From: Maratus speciosus
Taxonomy: Eukaryota; Arthropoda; Arachnida; Araneae; Salticidae
DNA: 64,000 bases
Direction: 5' to 3'
Assembly: GCA_963932465.1 (NCBI GenBank)
Contig: OZ010792.1
Span: forward strand, 186,777,377-186,841,376
The translations under genes and the position numbers were made by a program. The notes beneath the pieces are model-generated. The model had not been told where the DNA came from. It did not search any database and was given only the letters and a program-made list of their open reading frames with translations. This document shows positions 1-12,379 of this stretch, piece after piece (position 1 is the first letter of the stretch; the number at the start of each line of letters is the position of its first letter).

Positions 1-262
1 ACAATGTACAAATTTTCAATACCGTTTTCGAAGTGACTTATCAAAAAGGAGACGTGTGATTTGTAATTAATGAACATTCTAATTTTAAAATATTCATCCA
101 AAACTGCATATATATTAAGCGTACAATGTCAATAATGGAATCTGGAGTATATTGACACAGCTGCGCCATCTGGTGGACGGGATGAATAATGCAAATACGC
201 GGATTTTCAGTATGACGTCATATATGACAGAATATCTACTATCTGCGCATCTCTTGCGCATA

Positions 263-572
263 TTTTCAGAATCTTTACTTACTTATGGAAGATGAATCTT
301 GTTTACAAGATTTATTGCAAAATATTTTTATTACAATTTGTTTTGATAAAATTATGTACATTTAAAAAATATATATCGCAATATCATTTTAATTTCGGCA
401 GAAAAGCACTAATGCTACGAAAGCATTACTGCCTTTTGCCCTTAAACTAAAATGACATTGCGACTTATTTTAAATACACACATTTTTATCAAAACAAACT
501 GTAACAAAAATATTTTGCAATAAATCTGGCAAACAGGATTCATCTTCTGTGAGTAAGTAACAATCTGAAATT
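263..572. repeat. Hairpin (fold-back) repeat
   Basis: Two arms of about 150 bp are inverted copies of each other. The left arm starts at TTTCAGAATC and runs through GATGAATCTTG and ATTGCAAAATATTTTTATTAC. The right arm reads the same on the minus strand from about 572. The centre is near 410-425 (AATGCTACGAAAGCATT). No coding sequence is visible. It is probably a non-autonomous DNA element; the family was not recognised and no clear target duplication was found. Confidence 0.7.
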
Positions 573-974
573 CCTAATTGAATTTTTAACAGGGATTCTC
601 TAAATGACTTTGTCTCTTTCCAAAAAAAAAAATATATCTAATCTGGCGATTTTAGGGAAATTATTGAAGTTATTGCCTAGACCCGCAAAATATTTAAACA
701 AATAAATGAACAACACTTGTTCATTTAATAGTACAACATATAATGCAAGCATTTTAAATTAAAGTGATTCGAAATATAAAATAAAATGAGTTTTAAATTA
801 AATGAATGACATATTTCTTAGTTAAATAAGATGATTGCAATGCGATTAAGAGAATATTGGAAATTTATCGTTTGCGCTGGATAAGCGAACAAAAGCACTT
901 AAAATTGAATATTTTATTTATAATTAACTTCTATACATATTCTAAACATTCATAAACGTTGTATTCTCATCGGG
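573..974. other. No gene seen
   Basis: AT-rich DNA between the hairpin repeat and the hAT-type unit. No open frame, RNA gene or repeat could be supported. Confidence 0.5.
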
Positions 975-1402
975 AATACAACCAGTGGTGTAGTCGAGGG
1001 GGGACGGCGTCCCCTCACTCTTTTATTTTTTCTCGAGCGTCCTCTTACTTTATATTTTCAAAGGGGACGCTAGAGAAGCGGGAGGACGCAGAATTTCCAA
1101 ACTTATTAATTATTTAAAAAAATGAACACACCAATAAATTAACAATTTTAGAAATAAGGTATTGATTTATAATACTTTTCAACAAAGTTAAAAGTGTTTA
1201 CTGTGCTGGTTCGCCTGTTCACCTTTTAACTTCCATAAGTTTGTTTGCATTTAGGCAAATTTTTATGTATATTTTTGAGGATCAATGTAGCACATCGCTA
1301 TTGTAAATGATGTACATAGAATCAGTATTTCGTTTACGCGAAAACAAAAAGAGTTCTTTCATATTACGCTTTATTGGCAGAAATTGTTTAAATAGACATT
1401 AA

Positions 1403-1819
1403 GGGTGTTCTCAAATCCAAAGTGTGAACTTTCTGACATAAATTTTAATTCATTTTTGCTCGGAAAAGAATGAAACTAGAAGGTGTTGTTATTCAGAAAC
1501 TATGTCATCGAACTGTTTTTTTCGTTTTCTGTAAACACAATAGATCTTTCAGAAAATACTATCAAAGTTGGCATTTTGAACCGAACTTCCGAACGAAAGA
1601 AGAAAATCCAGTCAATAAGGGGAGAAAAATGCCGTGTCACGTGATCAAAATCGTTTATAACTCAATAGGTAATTTATTGATCAAAAAATGGAAAACACAG
1701 TTCGATTCCAAATCGCTTCATGGTCAGGCTTTTCAATTTTATATCTTTCCGTTAAAAAAGGAATTTGTAAATGTGTCAAAACGTTTTGCGCTTGTTGAGC
1801 AGAGCAGTTGAGAACAGCC
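1403..1819. mobile_element. TTAA-flanked miniature element, copy 1
   Basis: TTAA occurs at 1399-1402 and 1820-1823, and the inner ends are inverted: GGGTGTTCTCAA at the left and the complement of GGCTGTTCTCAA at the right. A second, opposite-strand copy lies at 48716-49144. A 113-codon open frame crosses most of this copy, but the other copy does not keep it open, so I do not treat it as a gene. TTAA duplication suggests a piggyBac-type mobiliser, although these ends start with GG and not the usual CC. Confidence 0.7.
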
Positions 1820-2559
1820 TTAATGAAGTTATAGTATTTTTAATATAACGAAAATGACATTTGAAATTCGTTACATGTTCCTTATCGGAAATAGCATTTA
1901 TCGTTCGTTTACAGGGACATGAAAAAACAATTCCAAACACCACGATCTTTTAATGATAATTTTTTGAAATGCATGTTAAACTAAGGGAAACGGTGCACGA
2001 AACATTTATAGTACATTTACAAACACAGACAAAAGGATCCATCACATTGTCATCTATGGGTTCAGTCTGAAACGTATTTTCGATTATATTATAAGACTCC
2101 CAGCACATTTTAGTCCTCCAAAAGTATGAGGGTGGTCATTTTTATTTAAAAAAAAGGACTTCAAGGAACCATATATATTAAAAAGGGGAGCTAAAAGAGG
2201 CCAATCGTCAAAAAATACTGCACCGAGTTTTTCTAAATATGCAAGCAAATTTTTTATAATACCCTAGAAAATATGTCAGTTCGTTATTTTTATAAAGATA
2301 GTCTTTAAGCAATGTACACAGTTTTATTTAAACATACTTAAATATTCTACTGCAAGAAGATGGAAAATATTCAATATTGAGCACTCACCTTCATAATTGT
2401 CCTTAAAGAAGCACGAACTTTTAATTCAAATTGTTGAGTATTAAAATTTTAAATTAGTTTAACATATTAACATATATTGTTAATTATTAACCTTAAACAT
2501 TAAAAATTTTAATTTTAATTTTAGTTCCTTTCTACACAAAAACTGAGATAAGCTATGAT

Positions 2560-2930
2560 GTTCATCAGAAAAAGAATAGTATGGCAATGCCCCCTGGGGA
2601 GTGATCAAAACCAAAATTGAATCAACAGTTATTCATAATCATCTTACATATTAAATTTGATGAAATTCCTTCCCAAATATGCGGAGATCTTTCTATGATG
2701 GAAATCATTAAAAATGCGATACAGTAGCACCACCTGTTGAAACACACCAAAATCTAATCAGCATTAATTATGTCAAGGGTTAAGTGAATGTGAAATTTGG
2801 GGAAATTTCATACCAGAGATGCTGAGATATAGATATGTAAATTGTAAAAATTGCAGCATAGCAATGCCACCTGTTGGGCCATATACACCAAAACCTGATT
2901 AGCACTTGTATGTGCTAAGGTCTAATTAAA
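2560..2930 (-). repeat. Degenerate tandem repeat, about 150-bp unit
   Basis: At least two diverged units recur here. On the minus strand they read through TTTTGGTGTATATGGCCCAA, then CAGGTGGCATTGCTATGCTGC. The same units occur on the plus strand at 39.17-39.83 kb (ACAGGTGGCGCTGCTATGCTGC). No coding potential is seen. Confidence 0.55.
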
Positions 2931-3299
2931 TATAATATTTGATTAAATCCTATGCTTTAGTTTTTGAAATAGAGTGGCTAGGCTACAAAATATGTATTAT
3001 ATACAGAGAGAAATTGACAAAAAATTGTCGTACAACGTGTAAATCCATCAAAAAGATTCCAATACTTTCTTCTTGTAAAAATATATTTAAGAAGTATAAC
3101 AAAAATAAGAATAAATTTTAATTAAGATTTCCTTTAATAGAGGGATATGCTTCTATATCAAAATCGAAAACTAAACTAAATCTATAATAATACAAAGAGT
3201 TTGGTCTGTGTGGTCTTTGTGCTGAAAAGACTGCTGCACATACAGCTACAAGAAGGAGGCGATGTACATTTATGTCCAAAATTATGCACTTCGAAGCCA

Positions 3300-4290
3300 G
3301 TTTTCGGATTTTTTTTTTTTAAACTTTTTGCGATTTTTAGCCTTTTTTTTCTTTACCGTTGACGGTGACTTTTTTCACATTAATAAAAGGAATTCAGTTT
3401 CAATTTTTTAGTCCAATAGTAGCCAATTTTGTCCTTTTTTCAAATTTTTCAATAAAGTTTATTCAGAATTTGTACAGCGATTTATTTTTAGAGAATTTTT
3501 TATGCGAATTGCAGCTTTTTTTTCGCGTTTTGTTTCAATTTTATGATATTCGAAAAAGGAATTTGGTTTCAAACTCTTAGCCCTAATGTAATCGATTTCG
3601 TCCATTCGCGATTGCGTCCTCAGATTGTAATTTTTGCCGATTTTTACCGCTTTTTTTTTAATTCCTAGACACAATGTTTTAACCAACTTTAATAAATTTT
3701 GTCTTTTGCGATTTTTATGAATTTTTAGCGATTTTTATACATTTCGCAGTGATTTTTCCACATTACTTAAAGGAATCCTGTTTAAATTTTTTAGTCCAAT
3801 TATAGTAAATGTTGTCCTCTCTTCAATAAAGTTTATTCGGAATTTGCACAGCGATTTTTGAATCTTTCGCAATTTTTTATGCGATTTTTAGAGTATTTTT
3901 ACCTGTTCCAATCTTTTACTGCAGTTTAACATATTTCATCCTATTTTCAATAAATTTGTTTCGGAATTTGTACCGTGATTTTTTTAATTTTTTTGCTAAT
4001 GTTTTATACAATTTTTGACTTTGTGTTTTGAGGCGATTTTTCGTCAATCGATTTCAATTTTCTGGTAGTTTAACGTAGTAAATTTTTTACTCTGCGATTT
4101 CTAAATTTTTAGGGATTTTTAATGCGATTTTCATTGAGTTTAACGTTTTTCCGTATTCCGTGGCGGTTTTTTGACATCCATAAAAGAATTTCTGTTACAA
4201 TTCTATACTATGCAAGCCCACTATAGTAAATTTTGTCCTCTACGATTTTTATTTTCATTTTGCGGCGATTTTTCCACATTAGTAATTTTT
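3300..4290 (+). repeat. Degenerate repeat rich in GCGATTTTT
   Basis: The phrases GCGATTTTT, TTTTTTAGTCCAAT and TCAATAAAGTTTATTC recur irregularly (for example near 3407, 3460, 3790, 3830 and 3950). Short open frames here on both strands are by-products of the low-complexity repeat. Unit boundaries could not be fixed by eye. Confidence 0.45.
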
Positions 4291-6960
4291 TTTTTGAGTC
4301 ACCGTAAAAGGACGAAGTGGATCAAAGGGGACCTTTTTCTAAAAAGGGAACTTTAGTGCGAAAGGGTACCATTTGGGAGATCTGCATTATGCATTTTATA
4401 TATATATATATTATATTATGCTGAACAAAACATTAATTAGGTATGTAAATGGCATTTGTATGCAGAGTCGCAAAAAAAAAAAAAAATTCAAATACACTAC
4501 CATCTATGTACGGATATTTATTGAAATGCGTTTTGCAGCTGGTTTAAATTTTATTGTGTTATGTGATGCGCATGTAATTATTAATTTCTATATATGGCTA
4601 CTCAGAATAATTCAAATTAATACATTACCATTGATAAACAATTATTGCTTCTTTAAACTAAACGAAATTTTATTTTTGATAAAAAATGTCTACACATGCT
4701 TTTTCATCACACATTATCGATCTAAAATTCCTTTTACTAACATTTGTCGAATAATTAATATATTGGCCGGTATACAGAGTGCACTATAAAGATTGATACG
4801 CGCTTTAATTCTATACCTTTTAGAGATAAGTAGGTAATGTAGATTATAAAAATTCTTAAAATAAAATAATAAAATAATATTGAAATACTATTATGACAGT
4901 GAAATAATATTCTCCATAAATTAAAAAAAAATGAATACAATTTTTTAAAAAACTTTTATGCGACTCTTTTATTAAAAATTTGCCAGTTAGAAAATTTTAT
5001 TTTTGTGCAGAAAAAATCATTAAAAAACTACTTACTCCAAGCTAAAACCACAATCTTACTCAAAATTTGTGAAATGGAAAATCATAGAATGGCTACTGAC
5101 GCGAAATCTAGAAAAGTATAAAGAGTTGAGAACTTTTATGAGTATTTCCGAAAAGTTCTCTGACAGAGGAAAAGTATTATTAAACTGTGAAAAAAAATAA
5201 AAATATCGCTGTTGTTTTAAAACCATTTTTCAATTTTATTTAAATATTTAATTAAAATTAATTTGAAACACTTTTTTTTTTTTACTTCAAAACTAATTTA
5301 TTAGGAAAATGCTACAAATGTAAGTGTTATTTGGTATCGAAACTCTACTTCAAAAAGCTATCTAAAAATTTCTGCTTCACTCTTTAATCACTTTATAGAA
5401 TGCCATCCATTCAAATAAATTTATAATTAGAATAGATTTTATTTTTGTTAATAATGTGGTAACATTCACTGCGCCTATTCACACATTCAAATTTCAATCC
5501 TATTTTATTCTGTCAATCAGAATAACTAGACATTACAAATAACTTCTGTGTCAAATTTAAAATTTTTAGCCCTGATAGTTTCAGAAGAATAGCAACTTTA
5601 GAAGGTTTTCAGCTCATTTCATCACTTAATATTTTAAAATTTTTAAAAGCCGTTCTTCGTGAGCCTCTTAATAACTATACTACTATATTTATTTTCCAGT
5701 TTCTTGTAGAAAACAGCTTCAGATAAATCGTGATGAGACGATTTTAGAGGACATTCCCATCAATTCACCGTATTAAAATTTTAATTAAAAAAAAAGTTTT
5801 AAGGTAGCATGTAAGTCCGGAAAATACATAAGGGCCATGTTTTACGTTTCTTGAGAAATCGTGATGAAACTGAAATTTTAGAATCTTCTTTCCGCATTTC
5901 ACACCGTTAAAATTCTAGTTTTTGGAAAGAAAAATAAAACAAGTATTTCATTTACACATTAGAATTAACATATAGTTACTAATTTAAAATTTCTATTTCA
6001 GGTTTTTTAAGAAATCTTGATGAAAGGCAATTTTTAGAAATGTTCTGTAAAAGGATATTTTACCTATTTCCACTCTTTAAAATTCATATTAAAAAAAAAA
6101 ATTCGATTTGGGTCAGCATTTGAGTACTAAACGTATTCTTTGGGCCAATAAAAAGCATTATTTATCGATTATCTTCGGCCTTGGTCACATTTTTTGATAC
6201 TTTTTCTCACGTAAACTGTACTTATTTGTTACTTCTAGCAAAAGATGGTTTAAAAATTGCCTAGATGCAAAAAACGTGTCGAATTTCTACCTAATTAGAG
6301 TTTGGACAGTGGCATATAGTCTCAGAATATTAAATAGTCTATTAATCATGTATAACTTACATGCAAAATTTGAGCCCAGTCCAAAACACCGTTTGAACAC
6401 GCTATGACGTTCAAACACACATGGGAAAAAAGACTAAGGAAATACCAATATACACCCATATATACGCACATACATAGAGAATTGTTGTAAAAATAGGCAA
6501 AATGGATTCAGGGGGCTTCACAAGGTAAAGATTTACCAACATTTCAGTTTTATTTTTAGTTTCCATGATTACAGTAAATTTTTTTTACACTGACCATAAA
6601 GTAAAAATGATATAATTTTCAATGCTCTCAGTGGAAAACAGTTATTTTATAACTATTTCCTCCCAAAAAAATAATGCAACACAAATTCTAATAAAATTTC
6701 GTTGCTTGAATTAGTGTTACTGAATTACGAATTCTATTCCAAAAATTTTCAGTCATGAAATAAGGTTTTAAATTTTTGAATTCTATAGGAAGCAATTTAG
6801 TGTCCAAAAGAAACTAATTAAATTAATTTTAATTTAATTTATAAATTTTAATTTAATTTTCAAATTTAAATTTAATTTTAAATTTCATTTTTCTATTACT
6901 TTTCTCTGCAATTGAAAATGAAAAGAAAGATTCAAAATACAGTTTGCCTTGTGCGTGATA
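4291..6960. other. Interior of the hAT-type unit, no gene seen
   Basis: AT-rich DNA with scattered weak repeats, for example AGCCGTTCTTCGTGAGCCTC near 5650, which resembles ACCGTTCTTCGCAAGCATG in the repeat at 46.07 kb. The short open frames (61-138 codons) are low-complexity and match no family I recognise. Confidence 0.4.
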
Positions 6961-7030
6961 AAGACCCTACTGTCCGAGACTATGAGCGTCCCCCCACTTT
7001 TTTTCCCAGGACTACACCACTGAATACAAC

Positions 7031-7997
7031 CGTGTAAATAATTTTTTATAAATTTTTAACACATCAAGAATTGAGAAAAAATTAAGACTACAAAATTCAA
7101 TCTTTACTTTACACATTAACTACTTACTAATTTTTATGCGTCATTTTTCATTTCATTAAAAGAAAATAATTAAAATCGAGCGTATTTAAATCAACAACAT
7201 TTGATAATTTTTGTTAAATAATATTTATCTTTTTTAATAAATTAAAGTTAAAATACGTAACTAACTTGTTTTACTCTTTGGAAAAGGACAGATATGAATT
7301 CTATAAGAAAAAGAATTTTCTTACAATTTCGAAAACTACAGCTATTCGATGGCCAACATTTAGCCATTTTAACAAATAATATTAGTTCTAAAAAGAACTG
7401 TTTTTATTTAAATAATTAACTATAATAAATAAGTCAAAAAACACGAATGAAAATTAATAGAATATTCTATTACTGTCAGAATATAAATGCTACAAACAAA
7501 TGAAAACACGACGTTTGCGCTTGCGCAGTTATTTCATAGATGTGCAATTAATAGATTATCCATAAAGAAGAAAACAGTTAGGCATCTTTCTGTAGTTCAC
7601 CCCGTCCGCTACGTGGCGTGCGACCTTGATTGATGTGACCTCGCCTTTAATTTGCGGTTACCTCTTCCATTTAAGATAGGACGCATAATTATATGGCTTT
7701 GCATTCATCACACAGTTATAACTGTGCGTTTAATTTTGTTTCAGTATCACTTCCTGAGTTACATATCTAATGAAAAGAAGGTAAATATTTTATAAAAATA
7801 GAAATTGGTAGATAAGGGAAAAAAAGAAAAGCCAACTGGTACTGATTTATTCGTGCTTTTAGTATATTTTGATATCGTGAGAAAATCTGCTTTTTAATAA
7901 GTAACGCAATTTATTGCTTTTCTCTCATGATAACTACCCAACACAACAATCGGGAAATCAGGTTTTTCCATAAGAGGACGGTGGACGTTAATTTTTA
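7031..7997. other. No gene seen
   Basis: Host-like or old repeat DNA between the hAT-type unit and the first Helitron-like copy. A more GC-rich patch lies at 7590-7680, but no open frame or RNA fold could be supported. Confidence 0.4.
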
Positions 7998-9069
7998 TCC
8001 CCCGGTACGGTATGCTATTTCTTTCTAACAGCTTATTTTGTGTCTTCCTCAAACAATAACGTTACATTACAGAAGCCAGCCGTAAAACAAAGCAGTACGA
8101 TTAAATACTCTATAGCAATTTTTTTAATTTCTAAGCATCGCACATTTTCAATTTTTATACCGTCGTATTGGGAAAAAAGTACTTTTAAATGCAATTTGTT
8201 TGAAAACTGTATCTTCATTTATTTTTCAAATATTAATTTTTTTGTAGTTTTCAGCACCAATTGTCTAATTTTTGAAACTCAAGTACTTCATTTATGTAGA
8301 AAGTAAAGGGGAAAATATTGAAAAATAACAATTATATCTTTTTGTTGCCATTTTCTCATAACAATCGAAAGAAAATGTAATTAAAATACGTGTTATTTTG
8401 AAAAAATATAAACGAAAAATTTCTGTTAAAACATGGAGCTATTATAAACTATATTTAATTTTCAGTATCTATAGACGCTTTCAGTGCGACGTCAGTCATG
8501 ACTTTTTGGTTGAAAACTGACTCCAAACAAACGGTTGCTATGCGTCATTTCTTTTTAAATACAAATCGTGGAAAATCTTACCAGTACATATCAAGTATTA
8601 AAACACTTAGATGTGAGATATAGATATAAGATATAGCTGCAACACACAAACAAAACAGAAAATACAACATAGCAACCGTTTGTTTGGTGTCAGTTTCCAG
8701 CCAAAACGTCATGACTGACGTCACGACTGAAAACGTCTATATTAATGTTACAAACAAATGAATGCCTATATGAATCAATAGATAGCCTTTTTTTGTCGAG
8801 TTTCTTTAATGACGGCATGATTTTGATGCATTTGTGTATTATTTTGCGATAGTGACATCCTATGCAAGCTTTAGTGTAGATGTTTAAGAGTGGATCGTAA
8901 ATGTGGAATTCTTAAGCGGATGCGAATGACGTCATTTTACATAAAATAAAAGTGTGTGCTTTAAGTCTTAAAATTGGAATTTGTTTTGCACTATATATAG
9001 TGTATACATATACTTTTTTTCATCGGGAACAACACTAAAATCTGAAAAAGCAGAATTCCTGTTTTCTAG
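7998..9069 (+). mobile_element. Helitron-like non-autonomous element, copy 1
   Basis: The 3' end has the Helitron signature: a hairpin (ATTCTG, loop AAAAAG, CAGAAT) followed by 9 nt and CTAG, then T. The 5' end is A|TCCCCCGGTACGG. Further copies lie at 16146-17208 (+) and 26026-26916 (-), and all three have the same hairpin, CTAG and following T. No Rep/helicase is encoded. This copy is interrupted by a 272-bp miniature element at 8470-8741 that the other copies lack. The open frame at 8040-8306 is not meaningful. Confidence 0.75.
8470..8741. mobile_element. TA-flanked miniature element inside the Helitron copy
   Basis: Inverted ends of about 70 bp start TATAGACG and end CGTCTATA, and run through GTCAGTCATGAC and CAAACAAACGGTTGCTATG. 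The uninterrupted equivalent at 16750 (AGTATTTATATTAATG) shows the insertion point and a TA target. The ends contain TGACGTCA-like palindromes. The family is probably Tc1/mariner-like by target site only. Confidence 0.8.
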
Positions 9070-9223
9070 TTGTTTTTTTTCTTCTTCTTCTTCACTATAG
9101 AGATATGAAATTTTGTGCAAATATACATTTCACAATAAGTATATACAACACCTTAAAAGAAACTTCCAATCTTATTGTAATTTTTAGATTAAAAAAAATA
9201 ATAAATTTTAATACGAAGTTTTA

Positions 9224-9536
9224 AAATGCTCCATGCGCCTTAATTTTTGATAAATTTCCTCAGTTTTGCATTTTAATCACTTAAAACGGTATTACAAACA
9301 AATATGTGTATCGATTTTTTAATTCCTTGAATAGTTAATTTTTTAGGAATATTTTTCTGAATTCCGTATCGCTTTTCATCAACATTTTGCCTTTTAATAA
9401 GTTAAAAATCCAATTTAATTATCTTAATGAAGTTTAATTTTAAAATTCATACGCACAGTTACTTTGTAAGCAATATCAGGATCTTTCTTACCAATTTCAT
9501 GAATTTTGATCAAAAATTAAGGCGCATGGAGCATTT
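9224..9536. mobile_element. Miniature inverted-repeat element
   Basis: The end AAATGCTCCATGCGCCTTAA at 9224 is repeated inverted at 9517-9536, and the match continues inward through TTTTTGAT (about 27 bp in all). The interior is AT-rich and non-coding. The target duplication is unclear, so the superfamily is not assigned. Confidence 0.7.
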
Positions 9537-9585
9537 CTAAAGTCTAAAAAAGTTGAAAAATCAGTTTTCAGAAAAACAGATTTAA

Positions 9586-10103
9586 CCGTTTATGCCCCGA
9601 CGATACTTTAAAGTACCATTAAAAGAACTTGTTATAAAATTCATTTAATACATCGATTAGTAGTAATACACTTTAGAATGAGTTACAGATACTTTACTCT
9701 ATCTTGTTCCAAAGCATTATTGGTTGCACAAAACGAAAACATTTTTAAAAGGATGATTTCCTTTTCATTTGCATCGTTTCAGCTTTTTTGGCGTTGAAAG
9801 ATAGGGTGTGGGGGGTTCAGTTCGGAACTATTTCTATATTTCTATTGTAAGAGCAGTATATTTTTATATTTTCTAATGCTATAAAATACTAAAAAAGTAT
9901 TTTAAATAAACGATTTGAGTGGAGTTTGAAATATTGCACAAAATCCCAATAAATTCAAATTGAATTAATTAATTTTAATTGGCAAAATCCTCCTAAAATT
10001 TATTAAATGACTGTGTAAATCTTCTAATGTAGTTTCAAAAATTCAGCAAAAAATGCTTTAGACGATGAAATTTTCATGAATTCATAATTTGGGACATAAA
10101 GGG
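9586..10103. mobile_element. piggyBac-like miniature element
   Basis: TTAA flanks both sides (9582-9585 and 10104-10107). The ends read inward CCGTTTATGCCCCGA and CCCTTTATGTCCCAA. TTAA duplication with CCY-type tips is typical of piggyBac-mobilised elements. No transposase is present. It is one of four such elements between 9.5 and 18.2 kb. Confidence 0.75.
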
Positions 10104-10107
10104 TTAA

Positions 10108-10793
10108 AGTATAGTAAAGAGCCGAAAAAATGTTTGTGTACAAAATTCAAACGCTTATAAGTTTGCGAAAAACAATCGCATCTGCAAACGGTTTCGCGAA
10201 AATGGCTCAGAACAAACTGGACAATAATAATATGCGCAAAAATAGTTTTCGATTTCTGGGTCGATTTTCGCTCCCAAATACACGTCCCCCTTACCATTTA
10301 ATGAAATTAACAGAAGTGATCGAAAATCGACAATGTAACACGAAATTCCAGAAACACAAATAAAATAATCAGGCTTCAAGTAAGCATATTTTACACTATT
10401 TTAAACATAGTAATAAAACAATAGTGATAAAACCAGAGCAAAATAAAATAAAATTATGACCCGTGTATCAGACTTTAACTTTTCAATCAATCAAATCGAA
10501 TGCACCTCTAAATGATACCTTGGTGTTTTAATTAAAAGGTGAGTTGATTGTTTTTCAACGTACTCATATCTTGATTTCATAATAATGAACATTTCACTAC
10601 AAAATCCTGCGTGGTACTATTGTGGACTTTTGTACAGTTCTGAAAAAAAAGAAAAAAAAAGAAAAGAAAAGAAAAGAAACCATCGTAACTACCGCCGTAA
10701 ATCATTGTATAAAAATGTGGCAGTTAACCAATCGATTGGTAATAACGTCTTCTAATTAATACTGTACTTTAATTTTGCTTACGAGTCATCTAC
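10108..10793. other. No gene seen
   Basis: Open frames on both strands at 10082-10379 overlap each other and match nothing I recognise. A short AAAAG-type low-complexity tract lies at about 10645-10678. Confidence 0.4.
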
Positions 10794-10797
10794 TTAA

Positions 10798-10820
10798 GGG
10801 GGTCCGGAGCACAAAAATCT

Positions 10821-10853
<33 letters not shown>

Positions 10854-11524
10854 GAATTAAAAATTTCTCTGCCGTTTTCTGCTTAAACTGACGTTTAAAT
10901 CATGTTTCTATCTTAATTAGAACAGGAAATATTAATTTTTTGGTTTTGGTTTGTTTTCAAAATCTGCTTTTCAAGCTATGGTTGTCAAGGAAACAAGTTC
11001 TTGTGTTTTTCTTGCGTTTTTCTTCATGATAGGTTTTTTCACCATTTCTCATATTTAAATTCTTATAACTCGAGAACCGTTAAAGATACAGGGTTGAAAC
11101 TCGGAACATATCTTTTTCAAGTATTTTACTTTACTATTGAGCCAGCATATTTGAAAAAAATACTTACTTTTCAAAATATGATTTTTTTTTAAAAAGTTGC
11201 ACCGCTTTTTTTGTAATTTTTTCGTTAAATATTTTTAATTTTTTTTAATTAATATTTTTTAAAATGCTGGCTCTAAATTAAGTTATATATTTCTGTTTAT
11301 TTAAATGAAAAAAAATTGAAATTCTATAAATAATATTTCGAGTTATTACGATTTTAAACTAACCCACTTTTTTAACAAAATTTAAAATTTAAATTTTTTT
11401 AAAAAAATTATGAGAAGTTTTATCATGCGATTTTGTTTACAAATGATATGGTTAACCATCACAAAAAATTTCAAAATTTTAACTCAATAAATAAAAAAAT
11501 TTTGAAAATGTGTCCCGGACCCCC
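10798..11524. mobile_element. TTAA-flanked element with GGGGGTCCGG ends
   Basis: TTAA lies at 10794-10797 and 11525-11528. The ends read inward GGGGGTCCGGAGCACA and GGGGGTCCGGGACACA, followed on both sides by T-rich tracts. The 727-bp interior is AT-rich with no transposase. The target could also be read as TA (Tc1/mariner-like), so the superfamily is left open. A SINE starts immediately at its right edge. Confidence 0.75.
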
Positions 11525-11525
11525 T

Positions 11526-11812
11526 TAAGCCCAGTGGTCAGAGCATCTGACTGCCGCACCGCAGGTCGAGAGTTCGACTCTCGACTGGGCAAGGTTCACT
11601 CAGTCTTTCATCCCTTCAGGGTCGATAAAATGAGTACCAAGCTTGCTTGGGAACTAAGCACCAAGGGTCTCGCGTAGGTTGACCACCTGGCCGGGACGCA
11701 TGCTGCATAGCACCTCGGGGCCCAGGGTCAAGAAAACAGAGATGGACACTGTCGGCCCTGATCCTTCATGGATTGTATAGCCATAGAGTTTAGTAGTTTT
11801 AGTTTAGTCATC
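11526..11812 (+). mobile_element. tRNA-derived SINE
   Basis: The head contains a pol III A-box-like stretch (CCCAGTGGTCAGAGCATC) and a B box (AGTTCGACTC). The T-arm is a perfect 5-bp stem, CGAGA/TCTCG. GCCCAGT and ACTGGGC can pair as an acceptor, but the D-arm is not intact, so this is not a working tRNA. Downstream lies TTTCATCC...GGGTCGATAAAATGAGTACC, which resembles a core domain known from invertebrate SINEs. The body continues to about 11812. The 5' end is fused to the right end of the TTAA element. Confidence 0.75.
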
Positions 11813-12095
11813 TATTTATAGAAATTCTACCAAACTATAAAATTTCCAATACTAACACCTAATTTTGACATACTTGGATTCTTCGGTAAATTTTACTTTA
11901 GGTTATCAAACGAAAAGTGATTCGAAGAAGTAAGTAAGTTAGGAATTAGGCAGGTTTAAAGTTTGTAACTCCTAATCTTCAGTTCCTTTTTAATCGTTGC
12001 AAAACTGATTGCAGGGTGGGTAGTTTTTTCAGCATAACACAAAAACTACTTGGCAGAATGAACTGTCATTGAACTATGCTCTCTACATATTTTAA

Positions 12096-12293
12096 CCCTT
12101 TGCACTCCAGAACTCCGCTGCGGAAACATAATCTTTCTTTGCAAAATTTGTTTTTGGCACCAGTAATAAAGGAAAATAAAATGTACCTTATTTAATCAGA
12201 GCATTTTTGAAATTGTGTACTTGAACGAAACTTCTTTTAAAAAAGTTGTGCCGATCAAATAAAATTTGTGTAAGAGACGCCGAGCGCAGAGGG
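12096..12293. mobile_element. piggyBac-like miniature element, 198 bp
   Basis: TTAA flanks both sides (12092-12095 and 12294-12297). The ends read inward CCCTTTGCACTCCAG and CCCTCTGCGCTCGGC. It is non-coding. Confidence 0.75.
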
Positions 12294-12379
12294 TTAAGCT
12301 TCTAAAAATAGAGTTCTGTTCAAAATTTCATGCGTTATAATTCATATTTTCTTAGAAATTTAATTTCAACAGGTATATA

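Larger units (their letters stand above)
983..7022. mobile_element. hAT-type DNA transposon, decayed, 6.04 kb
   Basis: The ends are CAGTGGTGTAGTC at 983 and its perfect complement GACTACACCACTG ending at 7022, a 13-bp terminal inverted repeat. Both sides carry the 8-bp direct repeat AATACAAC (975-982 and 7023-7030). An 8-bp duplication with CAGNGG-type ends is the signature of the hAT superfamily. The interior has no recognisable hAT transposase or dimerisation domain. It holds a nested TTAA element at 1403-1819 and degenerate tandem repeats around 2.6-2.9 kb and 3.3-4.3 kb. It is either a large non-autonomous derivative or a heavily decayed and expanded copy. Two miniature elements at 24.1 and 24.6 kb have related ends. 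Confidence 0.85.

Noticed and set aside
1470..1811. 113-codon open frame as a gene
   Set aside because: It lies inside a TTAA-flanked repeat, and the second copy at 48.7-49.1 kb does not keep the frame open.
4373..4789. 138-codon open frame inside the hAT-type unit
   Set aside because: The composition is low-complexity AT-rich and includes a poly-A stretch. It does not resemble a hAT transposase.
11529..11591. Possible functional tRNA gene
   Set aside because: The T-arm is perfect, but the D-arm and anticodon stem are not, and a SINE core follows.
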